Shown here in pieces: positions 8,774-15,342 of a DNA stretch of 64,000 nt. The position numbers and the translations under genes were made by a program. The notes beneath the pieces were generated by a model. It was not told the DNA's origin. It searched no databases and was given only the letters and a program-made list of their open reading frames with translations. Position 1 is the stretch's first letter, and each line of letters starts with the position of its first letter. Source of the DNA: Mycolicibacterium pyrenivorans (lineage in GTDB: Bacteria; Actinomycetota; Actinomycetes; Mycobacteriales; Mycobacteriaceae); contig NZ_JACKSH010000018.1 of the NCBI RefSeq assembly GCF_025821625.1, forward strand, positions 1-64,000, read 5' to 3'.

Positions 8774-9964
8774 TCAGCCCTTCGACGGCACCGCATCGTT
8801 GGTGGGCAGCGGCCGGCGCACGGCCGGTATGACGAGGCGGCGACGCAATCGGAAGTCCGACTCCCGGAAAAGACAACTCATGGCGGCGACGGTGCCGCGA
8901 AGATCGTCGCGGGCGGTGAGGTAGGCCCAACGGTGCGCGTCGGGCAAGACGAAGAACTGCTCGAAGAAGCCGGGAACCTCGGGCGGGGGCATCCGCAGGA
9001 GTGCTTCCAGGCCGATCCGCCGGACGCGGTGAACCACCTGCGCTGCCCGCGGCCAGACGGTTCGTTGGGCTGCAGCCAGCGCCTCACCGGGACCATCGGG
9101 CAGGTGCGCGGCGATCGCGCCGGCCACCTGCGGGGCGAGCCGGAGGGATGCGGCCACGCTGAACCCGGTCGCCGGGTGAATGAGCGGTGCGGCCGCACCG
9201 AAGCCGAGCACCCCGGACCCGGCGTGTCGGGGATGGTCCACTCGGAAGGAGACCTTCTCGTTCGGTGCGTCTGTCGGCGGTGCGATGTCGTGGCGGGCTA
9301 GTCGGGCGTGGAGCCGCTGGCGCAGTGTTGAGATCGGCAGCCCCGGCCGGCGTGCCAGCGAGGTTTCTTCCACCAGCACTTGGCCACCACCCAGCGGAAT
9401 CGCATAAAGGAAAGTGGGCCAACCGCTTTCACCGTGATCGGTGCGCCAGTCCATGAACAACGCATCCCCGGCCGCCACCAGCGGCTCGGCCGTTTGTTCG
9501 TCGACGATCAGTCCGTATGCCGTCTGCTCAGCGGGTGTCCCCCGCGACGGGGCGGGGTCCAGGGGACGCCATCGGCCTCCGGCGTCGACGACGACGGCGG
9601 CTCGAAGGTGTGACCCGTCGGCCAAGGCAACCACGCCGCGCTCTGGCGACCCGACCGCGCGCCCGGTGTGGATGTGCACCCCGGTGAGCTGGTCGGCGAG
9701 ATGCGCTTGAAGCGCGGGCACGTCGAGGACGGCGTACTCCCAGCCCAATCGGTGTTCGGTCAGCGCGATCGCCCGGCCCGCGGCTCGGGCGGCGACGACG
9801 GATGCCGGTAGGTCGGTCGGCAGCTCCCGGCTCCACAGCCCGTAGGTCGCCCTCCACGGTCGCTCCGGAGCGGGGTCGAGCAACGTGGTCTCCAGGCCAA
9901 CTCGGCTACAGGCACCTGCCAGCGCCGTACCCGCGGGTCCGCCCCCGACCACTAAAACGTCCAT
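8774..9964 (-). CDS. crtY: FAD-dependent lycopene cyclase (CrtY/CrtL type)
   Basis: 396 residues. N-terminal dinucleotide-binding motif VVGGGPAGTALA (residues 5-16), the cyclase signature PTFLYAIPLGGGQVLVEETSLA in the middle, and a C-terminal FFEQFFVLPDAHRW block seen in lycopene cyclases. It should convert lycopene to a cyclic (beta or epsilon) carotenoid at the membrane. No crtE, crtB or crtI gene lies in the window, so the substrate must come from a distant locus. The family is distinct from the heterodimeric CrtYc/CrtYd cyclases common in actinobacteria. Ring type cannot be told from sequence alone. Confidence 0.8.
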   Translation of the reverse strand: MDVLVVGGGPAGTALAGACSRVGLETTLLDPAPERPWRATYGLWSRELPTDLPASVVAARAAGRAIALTEHRLGWEYAVLDVPALQAHLADQLTGVHIHTGRAVGSPERGVVALADGSHLRAAVVVDAGGRWRPLDPAPSRGTPAEQTAYGLIVDEQTAEPLVAAGDALFMDWRTDHGESGWPTFLYAIPLGGGQVLVEETSLARRPGLPISTLRQRLHARLARHDIAPPTDAPNEKVSFRVDHPRHAGSGVLGFGAAAPLIHPATGFSVAASLRLAPQVAGAIAAHLPDGPGEALAAAQRTVWPRAAQVVHRVRRIGLEALLRMPPPEVPGFFEQFFVLPDAHRWAYLTARDDLRGTVAAMSCLFRESDFRLRRRLVIPAVRRPLPTNDAVPSKG

Positions 9965-10291
9965 TTCATCCCATCGTGCCCCATCGTCTCCGAGCCCCCG
10001 CCACTGAACTCAACGGCGAAATGCGGACATCCGCCGCGGGGCCCTGGATGAACTCACCGGCGGCGGGGCGAGCCACCCTCGCTCAACGGCTCTGATTGCG
10101 ATACCGCCGTGCGACGCAACCTGCTGCACTCAATGATTGCTGCGGGATCGATCGGCAGTGGGATGGTTTTCGTACATTCACGCCACCACGGCGAATCCCG
10201 AGAGACCCCCCGACCGCGGCCAGAAGGGTGGGGTAGACCGCTATGAGGACCCCGATGCGGTCGACGGGCATGCCGCTGGTGTCGAACAAGA
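9965..10291. other. non-coding or decayed stretch between crtY and the MBL remnant
   Basis: About 330 bp with no convincing gene. On the minus strand 10083-10291 continues as an open frame that reads like a hydrophobic helix (RIGVLIAVYPTLLAAVGGS) followed by basic residues. This could be a scrap of a membrane transporter from the decayed operon, but it is too short to assign. Confidence 0.4.
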
Positions 10292-10482
10292 TGCACCGGA
10301 GAGGAAACCGGCGTGCAGGTCGGATCAGCAGCGAAACCCCGCTTGTCAGCCGCCTCATGAACCGCGCGTAAGTCGCGACTGACGTCGACGACCAGCGCCG
10401 GTCCGTCACCCAGGTCGACGAGGTTCGCCGAATTGCCCAGTCCTTCATCGACCATCGGTACCAGATCAACCCCGGCCAACAT
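10292..10482 (-). pseudogene. MBL-fold (persulfide dioxygenase/rhodanese-type) hydrolase, 5' remnant
   Basis: Starts at ATG 10482 with GGAGG upstream and a 1-bp TAATG overlap with the DUF4395 gene. Codons 1-53 (VPMVDEGLGNSANLVDLGDG, then ALVVD) match the N-terminus of metallo-beta-lactamase hydrolases of the ETHE1/persulfide dioxygenase type. After FAAD the frame is lost. The expected zinc-motif region THLHADFLSGA survives only in another frame as DLHA near 10313-10321 and FLSGA at 10306-10292. After that no MBL sequence remains, so the catalytic domain is deleted. Once the last gene of the sulfur-stress operon. Confidence 0.65.
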
Positions 10483-10979
10483 TATGCCCTCCGTTTCGCG
10501 GGCGCGTTCCTTCTATCGACGACGGTGTTGTAAATGAACGATGGAATGCAGAGGTTCGTGGTGCTGGCCAGTCCGCCGACGACAATCAGCAGGACACCGA
10601 GCGTGATCCCCACGATGTCTGCGCCGACGTAGAAAGCCCAGCCGGTCGCGATGAGCCAGACTGTCGCGACGACAAAAACAAAGTGCCGCTGCGGGCCAGA
10701 GTTGGGCAGCGGCACTGTGCGGGTCAGATAGCGCATTCCGTAGTTGTAGAGAAGATCAAACGGGTGGAACGGGAGGAAGATCCCCACGGATGTGATCGCC
10801 GCAAGCGACCACAGCACCACGGGAGACGTCACCACCACACCGACCAGTGTGACCAGGGTGCCAAGCGTGTATGTCCACCGCATCCAGGGCGCAAGTTGTG
10901 TGAGGGTTTCATCGGTGAGTCCGCAAAAGCCCTGAGCCTCAAGGCGATGTCGGACTGTAGGATTCACAGACATTGTCAT
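10482..10979 (-). CDS. DUF4395 membrane protein
   Basis: 165 residues with about four hydrophobic helices. Carries the DUF4395 hallmarks PFHPFDLLYNYGMRYL and a C-terminal LCIPSFIYN. Members are often found next to thioredoxin, rhodanese and persulfide genes, pointing to a role in sulfur redox chemistry at the membrane, but biochemistry is not known. It lies 11 bp downstream of the MddA-like gene and overlaps the MBL remnant by 1 bp, so all belong to one operon. Confidence 0.8.
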   Translation of the reverse strand: MTMSVNPTVRHRLEAQGFCGLTDETLTQLAPWMRWTYTLGTLVTLVGVVVTSPVVLWSLAAITSVGIFLPFHPFDLLYNYGMRYLTRTVPLPNSGPQRHFVFVVATVWLIATGWAFYVGADIVGITLGVLLIVVGGLASTTNLCIPSFIYNTVVDRRNAPAKRRA

Positions 10980-10990
10980 ACTCCTTGGCG

Positions 10991-11761
10991 CTAGGCCGGT
11001 CGTGCAGTTGTGCCCGGTAACGTCCGCCGGCGACCGCGATGAAGGCCCGGGATGAGCATCGGCACGTGGACGCGGTAGTCGCGATAACGATCGCCAAGCG
11101 TTGCAGTGAGGTCGCGTTCCTCCAATTGCAGCGCGATCAGGATGTAACCGGTGGTGGCAAGGGCGAACAGTAGGTGTCCGGCCGTCATTGTGGGGGCCGC
11201 CCAGAACGCGACGATGAACCCCAACATGAGCGGATGCCGCACGACTCGATAGAGCAGGGTCGCGCGAAATTCAGTGTTGGTGTATGGGATTCCGCGCCAG
11301 GCCAGGTACACCTGCCGAAGTCCGAACAGGTCGAAATGGCTGATCATGAACGTCGAGAGCAGAACGGTCGCCCAGCCCAGGCCGAACAGGATCCACAGTG
11401 CGACTCGCCCCGGCATCCAGGTGACGTCCCAGACGATCGCCGGCATCGTCCGCCACTGCCAGAACATCAGGAAGAGCACCAACGATGAGAGCAGAACGTA
11501 GGTGCTGCGCTCAATCGTCTTGGGCACGAACCGCGTCCACCGACGTTTGAATGCCGGGCGGGCCATCACGCTGTGCTGCACGGCGAACAGGCCGAGCAAC
11601 AACACGTTGACCACAAGGGCTTCCCCGAGCGGCGCAGTGACGCCGTCATCGATGCTGCGCGGGACAACGATGTTGCCGACGAAACCGATCGCATAGAGAA
11701 ACGCCGCCAGGAAGATGACGTAGCACACGGCCCCGTAGCCGATGGTGAGTAAGCGTGTCAT
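10991..11761 (-). CDS. mddA: MddA-like methanethiol S-methyltransferase (NnrU/ICMT-type)
   Basis: 256 residues with about five to six membrane helices. The C-terminal half has the isoprenylcysteine-methyltransferase-like signature LLYRVVRHPLMLGF and a closing LQLEERDLTATLGDRYRDYR, as in MddA, which methylates methanethiol to dimethyl sulfide with S-adenosylmethionine. AGGAGG 6 nt before ATG 11761 fixes the start. It sits between a rhodanese-fused ArsR regulator and DUF4395, a context that fits sulfide or thiol detoxification. Other membrane methyltransferases of this superfamily remain possible. Confidence 0.7.
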   Translation of the reverse strand: MTRLLTIGYGAVCYVIFLAAFLYAIGFVGNIVVPRSIDDGVTAPLGEALVVNVLLLGLFAVQHSVMARPAFKRRWTRFVPKTIERSTYVLLSSLVLFLMFWQWRTMPAIVWDVTWMPGRVALWILFGLGWATVLLSTFMISHFDLFGLRQVYLAWRGIPYTNTEFRATLLYRVVRHPLMLGFIVAFWAAPTMTAGHLLFALATTGYILIALQLEERDLTATLGDRYRDYRVHVPMLIPGLHRGRRRTLPGTTARPA

Positions 11762-11787
11762 CGTGGACCTCCTGGTGTTGTGACCCG

Positions 11788-12468
11788 TTACCTGATCGTG
11801 CGTACGGGCCGCCCCGAGAGCCACCACTCCGGGTAGCCCTCGGTGAGGCGCTGCGCCCTGAGCCCGTGTGCGCGCAGCACCGCGACAGCGTCGTCGGCGT
11901 ACACGCAGTAGGGCCCGCGGCAGTACGCCACGTATTCCTTGTCGTCGGAAAACTCCGCCACCCGGGCCGAGATGTCCGAAACGGGGACAGAGTGCGCCCC
12001 GGCGATATGTCCTGCCGCGTACTCCTGCTCGGGTCGCACATCGAGCACCACGACCTCGTTATTGGTCATGCGACGCGCCAGCTCGTCAGGTGTCACCGGT
12101 TCGAAGTCGTCGCGCTCACCGAAGAAATCGTGCACGACCCGGTCCACCTCAGCGAGATGCTGTTCAGCGGTATGACGCAGTGCCACAGCAAGGCTCACGA
12201 CCTCGCGTCCGGCCAGCCGGTAGTGCACGAACAGGCCCTCCCGGCGGGACAGCACAAGTTGGGCCTGCCGCAGTTGTTGCAGATGGCGGGACGCGTTGGC
12301 GATCGACAGGCCGGTCTCGGAGGCCAGCGATTCGACTGTGCGCTCACCCTGCGCAAGGACTTCGAGGATTTCTAGGCGGTGAGGACTGGCCAGCGCCTTG
12401 CCGATGCGGGCGAACTCGCCGTAGAGCCTGTCTTTGAAGGCACGCTTGGCGCCTGCCTCAATAATCAC
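11788..12468 (-). CDS. ArsR-family regulator fused to a rhodanese domain
   Basis: 226 residues. Residues ~15-95 are an ArsR winged helix (SIANASRHLQQLRQAQLV recognition helix); residues ~123-226 are a rhodanese domain with the loop YCRGPYC, Cys183 being the expected persulfide-carrying residue and Cys188 the second. No other Cys exists, so the cysteine pair used by CstR/BigR-type sensors in the DNA-binding domain is absent. The start is GTG 12468, with no ribosome site but TACCTT six nt upstream, which fits a leaderless mRNA. A 26-bp palindrome covers the promoter. First gene of the operon with mddA and DUF4395. Confidence 0.85.
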   Translation of the reverse strand: MIIEAGAKRAFKDRLYGEFARIGKALASPHRLEILEVLAQGERTVESLASETGLSIANASRHLQQLRQAQLVLSRREGLFVHYRLAGREVVSLAVALRHTAEQHLAEVDRVVHDFFGERDDFEPVTPDELARRMTNNEVVVLDVRPEQEYAAGHIAGAHSVPVSDISARVAEFSDDKEYVAYCRGPYCVYADDAVAVLRAHGLRAQRLTEGYPEWWLSGRPVRTIR

Positions 12469-12493
12469 CTATTCAAGGTAATCCTTGAATAGG
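12468..12493. promoter_or_regulatory. 26-bp perfect palindromic operator overlapping the ArsR-rhodanese promoter
   Basis: Arms CCTATTCAAGG and CCTTGAATAGG (11 bp each, no mismatch) around a 4-nt centre TAAT. The minus-strand -10 TACCTT lies inside it and the GTG start begins at its edge, so a bound dimer would block polymerase. Typical ArsR dimer-site geometry. Confidence 0.7.
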
Positions 12494-12526
12494 CTGTTCA
12501 CAAGCCTCAATGTACGGCGGAATCGG

Positions 12527-12600
12527 TGCCCCCACTGGGACTCGAACCCAGACTTGGCGGATTTTAAGTCCGCTGCCTCTGCCAATTGGGCTATGGGGGC
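12527..12600 (-). tRNA. tRNA-Leu (anticodon UAA), short variable loop
   Basis: 74 nt. Acceptor GCCCCCA pairs with TGGGGGC, discriminator A. Anticodon stem GCGGA/TCCGC with loop CTTAAAA gives UAA (Leu, UUA codon). T-arm CTGGG-TTCGAGT-CCCAG. The variable region is only five nt (CAAGT), a class I shape, although most bacterial tRNA-Leu have a long variable arm. CCA is not encoded. Confidence 0.85.
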
Positions 12601-12684
12601 CACGCCGTCGCTGATCCTACGATGGCCCCCGAGCGCGCCCACGGCGAAGCTTGGACGAGGTCAGTAATGCTCCCGCGTCGGACC

Positions 12685-12996
12685 TCAGCTTGTCGGCGGC
12701 TCGTAATGGGCGTGCGGATGTTCCCGGTGCCAATCCACCTGCTGCTCCTGGGTCTTGCGATGCCGGAATGCCAGCCAAGCCAGTCCCGCGCCGCCGAGTA
12801 GCACCGCCAGCACCACTCCGATGATGCCGAGGGTCGTATCGCCATTGGCGAAAGCGAACAAGCCTGCGGACAGAGCCACCAGTCCGATGCCGATGGCGAT
12901 CAGACCGACCGCATGCTTGCCCGCCTTCATGGTTTCGCCGGCGTGCTGCCGGGTGGTGCGGGCGTGGTCGACGGGATCTCGGGATGTGTCGGGCAT
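12685..12996 (-). CDS. usfY: UsfY-like small membrane protein
   Basis: 103 residues. N-terminal PDTSRDPVDHARTTRQHAGE closely resembles the start of mycobacterial UsfY (the gene near sigF in M. tuberculosis), followed by two hydrophobic helices (~35-80) and a His-rich tail with WHREHPHAH. Function unknown; associated with the SigF stress locus. Start at 996 of the 12-kb block (12996) is set by GGAGG 6-7 nt upstream; an alternative ATG at 13017 overlaps the stop of the FMN reductase gene. Probably cotranscribed with that gene from the SigF-type promoter at 13647-13673. Confidence 0.65.
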   Translation of the reverse strand: MPDTSRDPVDHARTTRQHAGETMKAGKHAVGLIAIGIGLVALSAGLFAFANGDTTLGIIGVVLAVLLGGAGLAWLAFRHRKTQEQQVDWHREHPHAHYEPPTS

Positions 12997-13013
12997 GGGT
13001 TTCCTCCCTGACG

Positions 13014-13637
13014 TCATTCGTAGGGTTGATAGAGCGATTGCTGAAGCAGCCGTGCCAGATGCGCGGCGTTGCGGGCCGCGGCTGCCGTCGCCGACGCCAC
13101 CGCCTCGGGCACCTCGTCGAGATCGGTGTAGTCGGTGGATTCCATCGCGGCACCGTTCCAGTACGTGCAGCCCTGCGCGGGGATGCTGAATCCGATGTCG
13201 TTGAGCCCCTGGAACACATCGGCGACGGTCTTGTGCGCACCGTCCTCATTGCCGACCACACTGACGATCGCCACTTTGCCGGCCATCGCCGGACGTCCCT
13301 GGGAGTCCTTGTTGGACAACTCGGCGTCCAGCCGCTCGAGAATCCGCTGAGTGATCGAGGACGGATGACCCAGCCAGACCGGGGTGCTGACGAGCAGGAT
13401 GTCGGCGTCGAGAACCTTGTCGCGGATCTGCGGCCACTGGTCGCCACCGCCCATATCGGCTTCGACCCCGGGAGCGATGTCGAAATCGACGCAACGCACC
13501 GAGTCACAGACCATGCCCTGGGCACGCAGCGTCTCGAACACATGCTCAGCGATTAGTGCACTGCTCGACGGAGCGGGCGAGGGCTTGAGGCTGCCGATCA
13601 GCGCCAGGGCACGGAGAGATATCGACGTTTCTGCCAT
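13014..13637 (-). CDS. flavodoxin-fold NAD(P)H-dependent FMN reductase/oxidoreductase
   Basis: 207 residues. N-terminal ALIGSLKPSPAPSSSALI is the flavin phosphate-binding loop of the NADPH-dependent FMN reductase family, followed by DADILLVSTPVWLGHPSS and GNEDGAHKTVADV. Cytosolic; probably a flavin or quinone reductase in oxidative stress. A SigF-type promoter sits 10 nt before the start codon. The UsfY-like gene follows within 17 bp. Confidence 0.8.
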   Translation of the reverse strand: MAETSISLRALALIGSLKPSPAPSSSALIAEHVFETLRAQGMVCDSVRCVDFDIAPGVEADMGGGDQWPQIRDKVLDADILLVSTPVWLGHPSSITQRILERLDAELSNKDSQGRPAMAGKVAIVSVVGNEDGAHKTVADVFQGLNDIGFSIPAQGCTYWNGAAMESTDYTDLDEVPEAVASATAAAARNAAHLARLLQQSLYQPYE

Positions 13638-13646
13638 GGCGGGTTG

Positions 13647-13673
13647 ATACCCGAAACCTCGGCGACCTCAAAC
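13647..13673 (-). promoter_or_regulatory. SigF-type promoter for the FMN reductase-usfY operon
   Basis: Minus strand GTTT (13673-13670), 17-nt spacer, GGGTAT (13652-13647). Strong match to the SigF consensus; TSS would be within ~5 nt of the ATG at 13637, so the transcript would be nearly leaderless. Confidence 0.6.
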
Positions 13674-13726
13674 AGCAGCGACCGGGAGACGTCCGTCTCA
13701 GGTCATCGATCAACCGGCGCGCACGC

Positions 13727-13752
13727 GTTTCAGGCGTGCCGCAGTAGGGCAT
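13727..13752 (+). promoter_or_regulatory. weak SigF-like promoter
   Basis: GTTT, 16-nt spacer, GGGCAT (one mismatch from GGGTAT), about 35 nt before the start of the small acidic protein gene. Confidence 0.3.
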
Positions 13753-13786
13753 GCCGTCGTGGCCAACAGAAATTGGAGGTACTCCC

Positions 13787-13957
13787 GTGAGTGAGCCGAA
13801 TTCAGACAAGAGCGAACCCGACGTCGAGCCCGATCCCAAGGTCGCGAGCTCTCGAGCCAGTTCGGGCGAGGACGGTGACTACGTCGGCCGCACCGGATCC
13901 GACGACGACATCGACGCAGAGGAATCCGGCGCCGAGGCGCGCAGCCAGGACAGCTGA
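13787..13957 (+). CDS. small acidic hydrophilic protein
   Basis: 56 residues from GTG 13787, preceded by GGAGG with 7-nt spacing. Composition is dominated by Ser, Asp, Glu, Gly and Pro with no hydrophobic core, so it is probably disordered. The ending DDDIDAEESGAEARSQ resembles small uncharacterised mycobacterial proteins. Lies among stress genes with a weak SigF-like promoter upstream. Function unknown. Confidence 0.6.
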   Translation: MSEPNSDKSEPDVEPDPKVASSRASSGEDGDYVGRTGSDDDIDAEESGAEARSQDS

Positions 13958-13959
13958 GC

Positions 13960-14328
13960 TCAGTCACCCTCCCACGGAGGGGTGTCACCCATCTTCTTGT
14001 AGTACTTGGCGAGGTGGCTTTTCACGCGGTCGATGTCGTTCTCGGGTAGGTCGACCCCACCGCGCGAGCCCTGCATCACCGCCGCTGCCGCCATCACCCC
14101 TCGCGGAACAGCACGCAGTTCGCCGTCGACCACGTCGGCGATCAGCAACTTGTACGCGGTGAAGTTGTCCTTTTTGTCATTGTCGTACCACACGTGGGCG
14201 TCGCGGTACTTCTCGTTGGGTGCCTCGTTGGCGTCTGACCAAGAGCGGACCCGTTTTTCGGCCGCCCCACCGTCCCAGTCGCGGTCACGGTCGGCCAGAG
14301 CCAGATCCTGAAAAGCGGTTACCGACAC
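13960..14328 (-). CDS. uncharacterised protein with phage-associated-type C-terminal motif
   Basis: 122 residues, soluble, rich in Asp and Lys. The FTAYKLLIADVVDGELRAVP and RVKSHLAKYYKKM-TPPWE pieces recall an uncharacterised module seen near phage capsid maturation proteases and in free-standing actinobacterial proteins. No other phage genes are present. It begins 17 bp after the stop of the 14346-14576 gene, so the two are likely an operon. Function unknown. Confidence 0.55.
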   Translation of the reverse strand: MSVTAFQDLALADRDRDWDGGAAEKRVRSWSDANEAPNEKYRDAHVWYDNDKKDNFTAYKLLIADVVDGELRAVPRGVMAAAAVMQGSRGGVDLPENDIDRVKSHLAKYYKKMGDTPPWEGD

Positions 14329-14345
14329 AGCAAATACCCCCGAAA

Positions 14346-14576
14346 TCAGCAGTAGCGCAGTCTGAAGATGAGGTCTTCCTTCGTCAAGGTGGAGTATCCC
14401 GACATGCCGAGTTCCTTGGCGCGCTTCTTGAGTTGGCTGACACTCCAGTCGTAGTACGAACCGGTGTCAACGCGTCGCGCGGTCGCCCTGCCGCCATTAC
14501 GAGTGGAGTTGGACACGGCCGACGTCCCGGCGCGCCCCGCGTACATCTTCTCGCTCCTGATCGACGCATTCGGCAT
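14346..14576 (-). CDS. small basic protein with Rho_N/SAP-like helix pair
   Basis: 76 residues. Basic N-terminus, then YYDWSVSQLKKRAKELGM-STLTKEDLIFRLR, a two-helix unit resembling Rho N-terminal or SAP domains that bind nucleic acid. TAGGAGG 5-6 nt before ATG 14576. The motif echoes the C-terminus of the ChaB-like protein at 318-737. Possibly a nucleoid or stress protein. A weak SigF-like element (GTTT-N15-GGGCAC, 14636-14612 on the minus strand) lies upstream. Confidence 0.6.
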   Translation of the reverse strand: MPNASIRSEKMYAGRAGTSAVSNSTRNGGRATARRVDTGSYYDWSVSQLKKRAKELGMSGYSTLTKEDLIFRLRYC

Positions 14577-14676
14577 CGCTAACCTCCTACATTTGACTCA
14601 CGTTCTGTAGGGTGCCCCACTCGTCTCTTACCAAACCCGCTCTCACCGTGGGCTTTCCCGTTTCCGACCGTTCGCA

Positions 14677-14702
14677 GTTTCCGCCGACCCGACCGCGGGT
14701 AT
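14677..14702 (+). promoter_or_regulatory. SigF-type promoter for the flavin reductase-RibD pair
   Basis: GTTT (14677-14680), 16-nt spacer, GGGTAT (14697-14702): full match to the SigF pattern. Leader of ~125 nt contains the 19-bp tandem repeat. Confidence 0.5.
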
Positions 14703-14716
14703 CGCCAGCACGGCCG

Positions 14717-14754
14717 CGACAATGCCGTACGGAAGCGACAATGGCGTACGGAAG
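14717..14754 (+). repeat. two 19-bp tandem repeats in the flavin reductase leader
   Basis: CGACAATGCCGTACGGAAG at 14717-14735 is repeated at 14736-14754 with one change (C to G). Each copy is centred on a CGTACG palindrome. Located just downstream of the SigF-type -10. Confidence 0.8.
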
Positions 14755-14835
14755 TGCCCGACGACCGAACTCCCCGGGAAGGTTCACCGAAAATGCCGAG
14801 CTCATTGCTCGCCCCGAAACACGGGCCGTTGCGCC

Positions 14836-15342
14836 ATGGCTGAGGACCTGACAGAGGGAAGCGCCGCGTTCGAAAGCCTGGTGTCCATGCTCGACTACCC
14901 GATGATGGTGGTCACCACCGCCGCAGGCGGACAACGGTCGGGATGTCTTGTCGGATTCAGTTCACAGACCAGCATCCACCCGCCCCGGTTCCTGGTCGGG
15001 CTGTCCCGCCGCAATCACACCTTCACGGTCGCCGGGGACGCCACCCATCTGGCCGTCCACGTCCTCCCCCGGCGCGAACTGCCTCTGGCCCGGCTGTTCG
15101 GCGGTGAGACCGGGGACACCACCGACAAGTTCGCCGAGTGCGCCTGGCACACCGGCCCCGAGGGCATGCCGATCCTGGACGGCGCGCAGGCCTGGTTCGT
15201 CGGCAAGATCACCCATCGGTTCGATGTGGGCGACCACGTCGGTCACCTCCTCGAGCCGGTGGCCGGCAGCGCCCCCGACGAGCTCGGCCAGCTCCTCACG
15301 TTCTCCGACGTCCGTGACATCGAACCCGGGCACGATCCGTGA
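14836..15342 (+). CDS. flavin reductase-like domain protein
   Basis: 168 residues. Matches the flavin reductase-like (FMN-binding split barrel) family: YPMMVVTTAAGGQRSGCLVGFSSQTSIHPPRFLVGLSRRNHTF covers the FMN-binding strands. Likely a small NAD(P)H:flavin oxidoreductase or flavin-dependent oxidoreductase partner. ATG 14836 begins the conserved region; the upstream in-frame stretch is the repeat-bearing leader. Overlaps the next gene by GTGA, so translation is coupled. Confidence 0.8.
   Translation: MAEDLTEGSAAFESLVSMLDYPMMVVTTAAGGQRSGCLVGFSSQTSIHPPRFLVGLSRRNHTFTVAGDATHLAVHVLPRRELPLARLFGGETGDTTDKFAECAWHTGPEGMPILDGAQAWFVGKITHRFDVGDHVGHLLEPVAGSAPDELGQLLTFSDVRDIEPGHDP

Noticed and set aside
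10083..10291. Possible MFS transporter fragment after the MBL remnant
   Set aside because: One hydrophobic stretch resembles a transporter helix, but it is too short and lacks any signature motif.
12485..12667. Small plus-strand open frame over the tRNA
   Set aside because: It is the complement of the tRNA-Leu gene (reads CPHWDSNPD, a familiar tRNA artefact).
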